DNA of 15,673 bases from the NCBI GenBank assembly GCA_023453125.1, contig JAEXUB010000159.1, positions 1 through 15,673 of the forward strand, given 5' to 3'. Shown one piece after another: positions 1-6,591 of this stretch. The notes below the pieces were generated by a model that saw only the letters and a program-made list of their open reading frames with translations, did not search any database and was not told where the DNA came from. The stretch is from Bacteroidota bacterium (lineage in GTDB: Bacteria; Bacteroidota; Ignavibacteria; Ignavibacteriales; Melioribacteraceae). The translations under genes and the position numbers were made by a program. Numbering within the stretch: the stretch's first letter is position 1; each line of letters begins with the position of its first letter.

Positions 1-774
1 TCTTATTACTATTCCGGTTATTCCCTCTTTGATATAATCTCCGGTAAGAAGTTTAAGAAAGCCAACGAGGCAGATTTCCGTCCCGCAGTGGATCTCTTTG
101 TAGTTGTTGAAAATGCAAAGGGGGAAAAGGCTGTCTTCAGCTGGGGGGAAATCTATTACGGAAAAGATAACTTCCAGTTCCTTATATCCAAAAGCGTTAA
201 CGCAATTAATCCTTCAAAGCTCAAAATGAAATGGCCCCTTCCGGCGGAACCGAGACTTGTTGCGGCGCGCGATGCTTACAATGTGCGCTTTATTTCTAAT
301 CCCGTTAGGATTACTATTAAATCTTTCCCCGGAACTTTTACTGCCATCGATTCAAAAGAAATTTTCGCTTCATCCGTAACAATCACATTCGGCGAAAAAA
401 AGGAAGTAATTCCTGAAATCCCTTCTTCATCCGAAAAAAGAACCTATAAGAATATTGGCTATGGACACGGTATGGGATGGAAAGGGGTTAAGGATGTAAC
501 CGGTTTTACAGCAAAGGATGTTATAGGCTCCAAATTTAATTTCTCAAACGAAGAGCTTGCTTCATCCATTGTATGCGTTTCGGCAAAAGACGGTTACCGG
601 GCAGCATACAGCCTGAGCGAAATAATGAACAGAAGCGACAATGAGGATTTCCTCTTTGTTGACAGAAGCGATTCCAAAGAAGACGGCAAATATACATTCT
701 ACGCAACTCCCGACTTCTTTGTCGACAGGAACATTAGGGCAGCAGAAAGGATTCAGATTTTACAGATAAATTAA
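1..774 (+). CDS. Molybdopterin-binding (sulfite-oxidase-fold) repeat protein, 5'-truncated
   Basis: The frame is open from base 1 to the TAA at 772-774, so this is the last 257 residues of a longer protein; the GTG at 88 is an internal valine, not a credible start. Two similar halves are visible. Half one (fragment residues about 1-108) has a DLFVVVENAKGEKAVFSWGE strand-turn segment and then LPAEPRLVAARDAYNVRFI. Half two (about 140-257) has SIVCVSAKDGYRAAYSLSE. The pattern 'V.V.A.DGY...fS..E' followed by a 'PLRLV...D....R...V..I.I' strand is typical of the oxidoreductase molybdopterin-binding domain (PF00174 type). The family usually binds Moco or serves as a scaffold. The conserved cysteine that ligates Mo in true sulfite oxidases is not visible in this fragment, so catalysis is unproven. 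The Moco biosynthesis operon directly downstream supports the call. Function beyond the fold is unknown. Confidence 0.6.
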   Translation, partial: SYYYSGYSLFDIISGKKFKKANEADFRPAVDLFVVVENAKGEKAVFSWGEIYYGKDNFQFLISKSVNAINPSKLKMKWPLPAEPRLVAARDAYNVRFISNPVRITIKSFPGTFTAIDSKEIFASSVTITFGEKKEVIPEIPSSSEKRTYKNIGYGHGMGWKGVKDVTGFTAKDVIGSKFNFSNEELASSIVCVSAKDGYRAAYSLSEIMNRSDNEDFLFVDRSDSKEDGKYTFYATPDFFVDRNIRAAERIQILQIN

Positions 775-789
775 TCTTTGCAGGATAAT

Positions 790-820
790 GAAGGGAAGAC
801 AAAGGCCTTCCCTTTCTTTT
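790..820 (+). terminator. Rho-independent terminator after the molybdopterin-fold gene
   Basis: AAGGGAAG (791-798) pairs perfectly with CTTCCCTT (807-814) across an 8-nt loop and is followed by TCTTTT. It lies 16 nt after the stop codon. It separates this gene from moeA, which therefore probably has its own promoter. Confidence 0.75.
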
Positions 821-854
821 ATATCCCCTTTTTGCCCAGTTTATTAAAAAAAAC

Positions 855-901
855 ACCTAATATCTTTTTGATTACTTCCCTATTTTGCAATAATATTAGG
901 T
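855..901. repeat. Perfect 9-bp inverted repeat around the moeA promoter
   Basis: ACCTAATAT (855-863) and ATATTAGGT (893-901) are exact reverse complements with a 29-nt spacer. The spacer contains the candidate -35 box, and the right arm overlaps the candidate -10 box. It could be a two-site operator for a repressor or the AT-rich stem of an RNA hairpin. No known operator was recognised. Confidence 0.5.
868..896 (+). promoter_or_regulatory. Candidate promoter for the moeA operon
   Basis: TTGATT (868-873) and TAATAT (891-896) are separated by exactly 17 nt, a good fit to a housekeeping-type -35/-10 pair. The -10 box lies 33 nt before the GTG start of moeA, just after a terminator. Bacteroidota sigma factors can prefer a different -7 box, so the call is tentative. 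A 9-bp inverted repeat brackets this promoter (see 855-901). Confidence 0.45.
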
Positions 902-929
902 ATAAATAAAAAATAATATTGGTAATTCT

Positions 930-2105
930 GTGATTAAATACGAAGAAGCAATTGAGATTGTAAAGGGAAACTTTACACTGCTCGGCACTGAAAGACAAGA
1001 TATTAAAGAGAGCCTTAACAGGGTTCTGAGAGAAAATATATTGTCCGATATGGATATGCCCCCGTTTGACAAATCCGCGATGGATGGATATGCCTGCCGG
1101 AAGGAAGATATCGGTAATGAACTTTCCGTTGTTTCAGTTATCCAGGCCGGGTACAAACCTGAAATCTCCATCGGCAAAAACGAGTGCGCAAAGATTATGA
1201 CCGGAGCTATGATGCCCGAGGGAGCCGACTGCGTTATAATTGTTGAAGATGTGGAAGTCTTACCCGGCGGAAGAATTAATTACCGGAAAGATTATACCGC
1301 CAATAATACCTGTCTTAAAGGAGAAGACGTTAAAACCGGGCAGATGCTCCTTAAGTCCGGAACCAGAATTACCGCAAAGGAAATTGCATCTCTCGCATTG
1401 TGCGGAGCCGTAAATCCTCTCGTCAGCATTAAACCTTTAGTGGGAATTATTTCTACAGGCGATGAAATAATTGAGCCATACAGCAAACCGGGGAATTCGC
1501 AGATACGCAATACCAATTCCTACCAGCTTATTGCCCAATGCATTGAATTCGGCGTAATACCGAACTACTACGGAATAGTACCCGATACCAATGAGGCTAT
1601 TTCATCAGCCATTGAAAAGGCAATGAAGGAGAATCACCTGATTATGCTTACAGGCGGTGTATCGATGGGGGATTACGATCTCGTTCCCGCAATACTGAAA
1701 GAGCAGGGATATACAATTTTATTCGATAAGGTGGCAATACAGCCGGGCAAGCCGACTGTTTTCGGGCGCAATGGTGATAAGTATGTTTTTGGAATGCCGG
1801 GTAATCCGGTTTCGTCTTTCATAATCTTCGAATTCTTTGTTAAAGAGTTTCTTGCGGCATCGATGGGACTTACAGAGTTCAAGAAAATAATCAAATGCGA
1901 GCTCGCAGGCGATTTCAGAAGAAAAAGAGATTCAAGACTTGCACGCATTCCCGCTAAAATAAACGGCGAGGGAAAAGCAGAACCTATTGATTATCACGGC
2001 TCGGCACACATTAACTCACTCTCATCTGCAGACGGGGTAATTTCAATACCTATCGGCGTTAACGAATTAAAGAAAGGCACTATTGTTGATGTTAGACAGT
2101 TTTAA
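930..2105 (+). CDS. moeA: Molybdopterin molybdenumtransferase MoeA
   Basis: MoeA inserts molybdate into adenylylated molybdopterin, releasing AMP and giving active Moco; it is cytoplasmic. The 391 residues match the usual family length of about 400. Hallmarks in order: MPPFDKSAMDGYA (43-55), TGAMMPEGAD (91-100), ISTGDEI (174-180) opening the MogA-like domain, TGGVSMGDYD (241-250), QPGKPTVFG (271-279) and MPGNPVSSF (289-297), then the C-terminal beta-barrel domain. The start is GTG at 930; no strong Shine-Dalgarno is seen, but the protein begins with the usual 'I.YEEA' amphipathic segment. It is the first gene of a four-gene Moco operon, and its end overlaps the start of moaA. The C-terminal domain of the fusion at 3361 belongs to the MogA family, so both enzymes of the last two Moco steps are encoded together. 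Confidence 0.95.
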   Translation: MIKYEEAIEIVKGNFTLLGTERQDIKESLNRVLRENILSDMDMPPFDKSAMDGYACRKEDIGNELSVVSVIQAGYKPEISIGKNECAKIMTGAMMPEGADCVIIVEDVEVLPGGRINYRKDYTANNTCLKGEDVKTGQMLLKSGTRITAKEIASLALCGAVNPLVSIKPLVGIISTGDEIIEPYSKPGNSQIRNTNSYQLIAQCIEFGVIPNYYGIVPDTNEAISSAIEKAMKENHLIMLTGGVSMGDYDLVPAILKEQGYTILFDKVAIQPGKPTVFGRNGDKYVFGMPGNPVSSFIIFEFFVKEFLAASMGLTEFKKIIKCELAGDFRRKRDSRLARIPAKINGEGKAEPIDYHGSAHINSLSSADGVISIPIGVNELKKGTIVDVRQF

Positions 2106-2889
2106 CAGACATATAGATTATCTGCGCATAAGTATTACTGACAGGTGCAACCTAAGGTGCGTTTACTGTATGCCCGAAGAAGGAATTAAGCTCATTGACC
2201 ATAAGGATATTCTTTCATTCGAGGAGATTGCACGGTTTACCGCAGTAGCGGCAGAGATGGGGATAAGGAAAGTCCGCATTACAGGCGGGGAGCCTCTTGC
2301 AAGGAAAGGAGTAACCGGACTTGTTAAAATGCTTTCGGACATTAAGGGAATTGATGACCTTGCGATGACTACCAATGGAATTTTTCTTGCCCGTTATGCA
2401 AAAGAACTTAAAGAGGCCGGGCTCCGCCGAGTCAATGTAAGCCTCGATACAATGGATCCCAAGAAATTCTTTGAACTTACACGAGGCGGAAACCTGAACG
2501 ATGTCTTAACCGGAATTTTCGAGGCGAAGAAAGTGGGGCTTAACCCCATTAAAGTTAACTGCGTCGTTAAATCGAGCATTAAGGAACCGGACGCAATTGA
2601 AGTAAAAAAATTCTGCGAAGAAAACGGCATTATTCCCCGATTCATTTACGAGATGAATATTGAGAAAGGGGAATTCGGAGTTGTGCACGGGGGAAGCGGA
2701 GGCGACTGCGCAAACTGCAACAGGCTCCGCCTTACCAGCGACGGATATCTTAAACCCTGCCTCTTCAGCGACATCTCGATTAATATTAGGCAGACCGACT
2801 ATAAGACGGCCATACTGAAAGCAATTGGTGAAAAACCGGAATGCGGGCATATAAGCACCGCACATAAATTTTATAACATCGGAGGATAA
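2089..2889 (+). CDS. moaA: GTP 3',8-cyclase MoaA, compact form
   Basis: MoaA is a radical SAM enzyme that rearranges GTP into 3',8-cyclo-GTP, the first step of Moco synthesis. The ATG at 2089 is preferred (266 aa): DSFNRHIDYLRISITDRC is the normal MoaA opening. TTG codons at 2083 and 2086 are closer to the GAAAGG at 2072-2077, so a start there is possible. Visible motifs: the radical SAM cluster C20-x3-C24-x2-C27, ITGGEP (64-69), MTTNG (93-97), the second cluster C207-x2-C210-x13-C224, GTP-contacting arginines in NRLRLT (211-216), and the C-terminal GG that the family needs. It is about 60 residues shorter than typical MoaA (about 325-340). The missing part is the stretch between FIYEM and the second cluster, replaced by a short KGEFGVVHGGSGGDC link. 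All recognisable catalytic motifs are kept, so this looks like a compact functional variant, not a pseudogene. It overlaps the moeA end by 17 nt. Confidence 0.9.
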   Translation: MLDSFNRHIDYLRISITDRCNLRCVYCMPEEGIKLIDHKDILSFEEIARFTAVAAEMGIRKVRITGGEPLARKGVTGLVKMLSDIKGIDDLAMTTNGIFLARYAKELKEAGLRRVNVSLDTMDPKKFFELTRGGNLNDVLTGIFEAKKVGLNPIKVNCVVKSSIKEPDAIEVKKFCEENGIIPRFIYEMNIEKGEFGVVHGGSGGDCANCNRLRLTSDGYLKPCLFSDISINIRQTDYKTAILKAIGEKPECGHISTAHKFYNIGG

Positions 2890-2890
2890 G

Positions 2891-3343
2891 ATGGAACGTT
2901 TGTCACATATTGATGATGAAGGGCGCGCTAATATGGTGGATGTTTCCGATAAAAAAATTCAGCACCGTACCGCAAAGGCAGAAGGTTATATTGAACTCAG
3001 GGAGGAGACAATAAAACTGATTCTCGAGAACAAAATGAAGAAAGGGGATGTGCTTACAACCGCCGAGATTGCCGGAATTCAGGCCGGAAAGAAGACAAGC
3101 GAGCTTATACCCCTTTGCCATCCTCTTCAGATTACCAAGATTGACGTTAAGGCCGAAGTAATTGAAAACGGAGTGCACGTTACCGGTTTTGCAAAATGCA
3201 TCGGGCAGACCGGCATCGAAATGGAAGCGCTGACAGCCGTATCGGCTGCCCTTCTTACAATATATGATATGTGCAAGGCTGTAGACAAGGAAATGGTTAT
3301 CTACGGCATTTCGCTGATTGAAAAAACTAAAAGTGATGAATAA
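2891..3343 (+). CDS. moaC: Cyclic pyranopterin monophosphate synthase MoaC
   Basis: MoaC converts 3',8-cyclo-GTP, the MoaA product, into cyclic pyranopterin monophosphate in the cytoplasm. The 150-residue length is close to the family norm of about 160. Visible family motifs are LIPLCHPL (72-79, with C76-H77), GIEMEALTAVSAALLTIYDMCKA (about 108-130) and KKGDV around K51. K51 and K129 match the two catalytic lysines known from E. coli MoaC (K51, K131). A clear GGAGG ribosome binding site at 2880-2884 lies inside the end of moaA, 6 nt before the ATG. The 1-nt gap to moaA implies translational coupling of the two enzymes that act in sequence. Confidence 0.95.
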   Translation: MERLSHIDDEGRANMVDVSDKKIQHRTAKAEGYIELREETIKLILENKMKKGDVLTTAEIAGIQAGKKTSELIPLCHPLQITKIDVKAEVIENGVHVTGFAKCIGQTGIEMEALTAVSAALLTIYDMCKAVDKEMVIYGISLIEKTKSDE

Positions 3344-3360
3344 TATTTACAGGAAAATTT

Positions 3361-4314
3361 ATGAACCTTGTTTTTGATGAATCAAACAGATACATAGTTT
3401 CGGTTAATATCTCGGAAGAAAAAGGAACCAGCAAATCCTCCCGCAATTCTGTTGAAGTTGACGAGTTCGGAATTGTAGGCGATGCCCACGCAGGCAGATG
3501 GCACCGTCAGATAAGCCTCCTTGCAAAGGAGGACGTTGACCATTTCTCATCCGCGGACGCAAACAACAGGATATTTCTTCCGGGGGAATTTGCCGAAAAC
3601 CTTACTACTTCCGGAATTGACTATAAAAAGGTAGCCATACTGGACCGCTTCAAAATTGGCGAAGTTGAACTTGAAGTAAGCCAGATAGGCAAATCGTGCC
3701 ATGGCAGCGAATGCTCCATATTTGTTGAAGTAGGTAAATGCGTTATGCCTAAAGCCGGTATATTTGCACGGGTAATAAGAGGGGGCACAATAAGCGTTAA
3801 CGACAAAATAGAATATATTCCCCGTCCTTTTAAAGTAAGAATCGTCACGCTCAGCGACCGCGCCTCGGCAGGAGAATACAAGGACCTCAGCGGCCCGAAG
3901 ATAAAGGAAATACTGGATGAATTTTTTGCAGGTAGAAGATGGCATGTTGAATATTCATACGAACTGATTCCCGACAGCGAAGAAAAACTGCTCTATGAAC
4001 TCAGCCGCTGCGCCGGCGAAGGGGTTGACGTATTATTTACAACCGGAGGCACCGGAATAGGGCCCTTTGATATTACTCCCGACGTAGTGACAAAATATGC
4101 CGATAAGATATTACCCGGAATTATGGATGCAATCAGGGTTAAATACGGAGAAATAAATTCTGCCGCTCTCTTAAGCCGCTCCATTGCCGCGGTTAAAGGG
4201 GATACTCTCATTTACTGTCTGCCCGGAAGCGTTAAAGCAGTAACAGAATACACTAAGGAAATTCTTAAGACAATGGAACACGCGGTGTTTATGCTGCACG
4301 GACTGGGGCATTAA
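3361..4314 (+). CDS. MOSC domain - MogA/MoaB domain fusion protein
   Basis: This is a two-domain 317-residue protein. Residues about 10-153 form a MOSC domain: GIVGDAHAGRWHRQISLL (37-54), PGEFAENLTT (74-83), then GKSCHGSECSI (110-120) with the conserved MOSC cysteine most likely C113, and CVMPKAGIF (127-135). MOSC domains bind or transfer Moco sulfur or reduced substrates. Residues about 157-317 form a MogA/MoaB domain (molybdopterin adenylyltransferase): VTLSDRASAGEY (162-173), TTGGTGIGPFDITPD (227-241), LPGS (287-290). The MogA half would adenylylate molybdopterin for MoeA. AGGA at 3351-3354 lies 6 nt before the ATG, and moaC ends 17 nt upstream. Fusions of this type are known from sequence databases as far as I recall, but why the domains are joined is unclear; handing the cofactor from adenylylation to a sulfur-handling or storage step is an inference. 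Confidence 0.85.
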   Translation: MNLVFDESNRYIVSVNISEEKGTSKSSRNSVEVDEFGIVGDAHAGRWHRQISLLAKEDVDHFSSADANNRIFLPGEFAENLTTSGIDYKKVAILDRFKIGEVELEVSQIGKSCHGSECSIFVEVGKCVMPKAGIFARVIRGGTISVNDKIEYIPRPFKVRIVTLSDRASAGEYKDLSGPKIKEILDEFFAGRRWHVEYSYELIPDSEEKLLYELSRCAGEGVDVLFTTGGTGIGPFDITPDVVTKYADKILPGIMDAIRVKYGEINSAALLSRSIAAVKGDTLIYCLPGSVKAVTEYTKEILKTMEHAVFMLHGLGH

Positions 4315-4323
4315 TTGCCCCTT
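4305..4323 (+). terminator. Possible terminator at the end of the Moco operon
   Basis: GGGGCA (4305-4310) pairs with TGCCCC (4316-4321) over a 5-nt loop and overlaps the stop codon of the MOSC-MogA gene. The downstream tract (TTCCGTTTTATTT) is only moderately T-rich. On the other strand no T-run follows, so it would not work well for the convergent operon. Confidence 0.4.
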
Positions 4324-4336
4324 CCGTTTTATTTCC

Positions 4337-6574
4337 CTATTCAATCACAATTTCATCCGCAAATATCCACGCTTTTCCCGGATATCCCTTATGCCAGCGG
4401 GGGCACGTTTTCATATTGACAGCCTTTACTCTAACATAACGTGCTGAATCTCCACCGAAACTTTCACCGAAGTTATTTATAAACGCTCCCCCCTTTTCTT
4501 CGGGTGCGCTGTTTTTAATTCTTTTTGCATTTCCAAAATTCTTACCGTCTGCCGAGAGGCTTATTTCAACTTCAAGAGGCATAAAAATCCAGGAGTTGTT
4601 ATCCTGCAGGAAATCGATGCTTACTTTATTTACCGGCATTTCTTTCTGAAGGTCAACCACAGCTTCCATATCCTCAGCCTCAAATCCGAGCCAGTTATAA
4701 TTATAATCGTCAACTCCCCGTAATCCGTCGGTCAATGTTTTTTCTCCGTTAGCCTTATATTTGCCGCTCGCCTGAGTAAGGAATGTAACAGGCTTATGGA
4801 GTCCAAGAGGATTTTTCATAGTAGTTGCGAGAAGTTTTCTGTAAATCTTTACATAATCCTCCGCTGTAACGGCAGATTCGTTTATTACCATTTTACCCGG
4901 AAGCCTGCTCTCCTCTTCAAATTGGTTCAGCAATGATACTATTTCCGGATTAGGCACATAATCCCCCTTTCCGGTTTTAATAACAATACCGTTCCTCCCT
5001 TCAGCTGTTACCTTGGCCTGCTCCAGCATTGCATACTTAAGGGGGAGGCGCGCAATTTTTATTCTGCGCAATAAATCAGGATTGTTTTTTTCCGCTTTTT
5101 CCGCCTTGTCAAAAAGGGAATTGTATTTACTCATAAGCTCCGGCTTAAGATAATGTTTCATCGGGGATATCGGATTGCCGTATATAAGAAGATCCGCGCC
5201 GCTCTTAACAAGTTCACCGGTCATAAGGCGTATATATTCCCTTAAATACTTTCCCCCCTTTCCGTAATATCCGTTCAGGAAGTCATCCATAACCTTTTCA
5301 ACATCAGCGTTAGGGTTCCATAATAGTTTTGCAATAATATAATTTCTAAGTTCGCCGAATTCATAACCGGTGCATCCCCCTGCTCCCTGCTGAAACATCA
5401 TATCAGCCCTGAATTTTGCAAACAGATTTATATTCGGCTTGAGTACGTGAAAGTTAGGAAAAGGGCTGGCGGTGTTTTTAAACTGAACCACATAATCCCA
5501 TACCAGCATGCTTGATGATATTTTACTCCAGTCGCTAAGGTCTTTTACAAATCCCGCGCTTGAAGGATCTGTTTCAAGAGGTTTGCTCCTGTTGCATTCA
5601 ATACTGCAGAACATAATGTTAACATTCTTTTCCGGTTTAATATGCTTTGGCGCCTGCCGCGTATACTGATATGCCAGAGTTGAGATTATCTTATCGGGAA
5701 ATTCTCTTGCGACTTTATTGACAAAATGGATAAGTGAGCCCGAAGGGGATCCTTCGGATTCGTCAAGTTTCCGGCACTTATCGCACCGGCAGTTGGAGAA
5801 ATTATCATTCTGCGATACGGACCAGATTCTGGCGTTCGGATTCTCTGCTATTCTTTTCCTTAATTCCTCTACAAGGATTTTAAATACATCCGGATTCGTA
5901 AGGCATAATTGTCCGTCGGCCACTCTAATTCCATTCAGTTCCGAAAAATATTCAGGATGATCTTTAAAATATTTTTCCGGCGGAACAAGCCGGCTGAATG
6001 TATGCACAAAAAGCCCCCAGATTTTCTTGCTTTCCTTATCGGCATCCAGCTTATGCCACAGGCTGAACTCTCTTTTCCACGATTCAGCGTAATTTATATC
6101 CCGGTAATCGAATATGGGCTCTTCCTTTATGTCCAGTTGAGGAATTGATATTGTCTTTTTTGAGGGGATATATTTAACTTCCGCAGTATACATTCTGCAT
6201 CCGAGTACATTTTCAAGGAATGAATATACCCCGTTCAGTGTTCCCCTTCTTTCCCCTCCTTCAATATAAAGGGTCTTCCCAGAGACTTTAATTCTAAATC
6301 CGTCCTTTTTAATTTCCCCGTTACGCCTTATAACAATTTCCTTGTCCTCTGCGGAGAGCCCCGGTTCACTTATAAGCAGTTCTGCGCCTGAAATTTCCCT
6401 GATATATTTTCTAAGTTCAGAGGCTGCAAGCGAATCATAATGTCCGGCGGGTTTAGCGAGAATTATTTTATAACTGCTTTTCCCGTTTTGAACAATGTTA
6501 AGTTTTTTTGATGAGCCGTAATTAAATCCTGCGGCAAGAGATAAAATCAGAAGTGAAGTTAGAATGCTTTTCAT
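4337..6574 (-). CDS. Secreted DUF4838 (alpha-glucuronidase-like) protein with C-terminal discoidin-like domain
   Basis: The start is taken at the ATG at 6574 (745 aa): it sits right after a GGGGGGAAA ribosome binding site, gives a Sec signal peptide (MKSILTSLLILSLAAGFNYG) and avoids the upstream anSME gene. An ATG at 6616 would add 14 residues and overlap that gene. Order of parts: signal peptide; an alpha/beta N-terminal domain like those of family 67 glucuronidases (about 30-125, containing LAASELRKYIREISGAELL and TLNGVYSFLE); a large DUF4838-type catalytic-barrel-like region (about 150-440) with DHPEYFSELNG, SVSQNDN and a CRCDKC cysteine motif; helical linker; and a C-terminal F5/8-type C-like beta domain (about 595-740). 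DUF4838 proteins are thought to be glycan-active, but the reaction here is unknown. It follows the anSME stop by 17 nt, in one operon with a sulfatase, suggesting a sulfated-polysaccharide substrate. Confidence 0.8.
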   Translation of the reverse strand: MKSILTSLLILSLAAGFNYGSSKKLNIVQNGKSSYKIILAKPAGHYDSLAASELRKYIREISGAELLISEPGLSAEDKEIVIRRNGEIKKDGFRIKVSGKTLYIEGGERRGTLNGVYSFLENVLGCRMYTAEVKYIPSKKTISIPQLDIKEEPIFDYRDINYAESWKREFSLWHKLDADKESKKIWGLFVHTFSRLVPPEKYFKDHPEYFSELNGIRVADGQLCLTNPDVFKILVEELRKRIAENPNARIWSVSQNDNFSNCRCDKCRKLDESEGSPSGSLIHFVNKVAREFPDKIISTLAYQYTRQAPKHIKPEKNVNIMFCSIECNRSKPLETDPSSAGFVKDLSDWSKISSSMLVWDYVVQFKNTASPFPNFHVLKPNINLFAKFRADMMFQQGAGGCTGYEFGELRNYIIAKLLWNPNADVEKVMDDFLNGYYGKGGKYLREYIRLMTGELVKSGADLLIYGNPISPMKHYLKPELMSKYNSLFDKAEKAEKNNPDLLRRIKIARLPLKYAMLEQAKVTAEGRNGIVIKTGKGDYVPNPEIVSLLNQFEEESRLPGKMVINESAVTAEDYVKIYRKLLATTMKNPLGLHKPVTFLTQASGKYKANGEKTLTDGLRGVDDYNYNWLGFEAEDMEAVVDLQKEMPVNKVSIDFLQDNNSWIFMPLEVEISLSADGKNFGNAKRIKNSAPEEKGGAFINNFGESFGGDSARYVRVKAVNMKTCPRWHKGYPGKAWIFADEIVIE

Positions 6575-6591
6575 TTTCCCCCCGGAAAATT

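Noticed and set aside
88..774. GTG at 88 as the start of the first gene
   Set aside because: The frame is open back to base 1 with protein-like sequence of the same fold and there is no ribosome binding site before 88; the gene is truncated by the window.
821..929. Moco riboswitch upstream of moeA
   Set aside because: The stretch between terminator and start is only about 110 nt and AT-rich, and I see none of the multi-stem GC-rich structure of the known Moco riboswitch.
2083..2088. TTG codons as the moaA start
   Set aside because: They have a better distance to a weak GAAAGG, but add only two residues; the ATG at 2089 fits family starts. They are not excluded.
2506..2865. 119-codon open frame on the minus strand inside moaA
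   Set aside because: Lies wholly within a conserved radical SAM gene, with no recognisable domain or ribosome binding site; a shadow of the real frame.
4305..4336. Bidirectional terminator for both convergent operons
   Set aside because: The 6-bp hairpin is followed by T-rich sequence only in the plus direction, so evidence for the minus direction is lacking.
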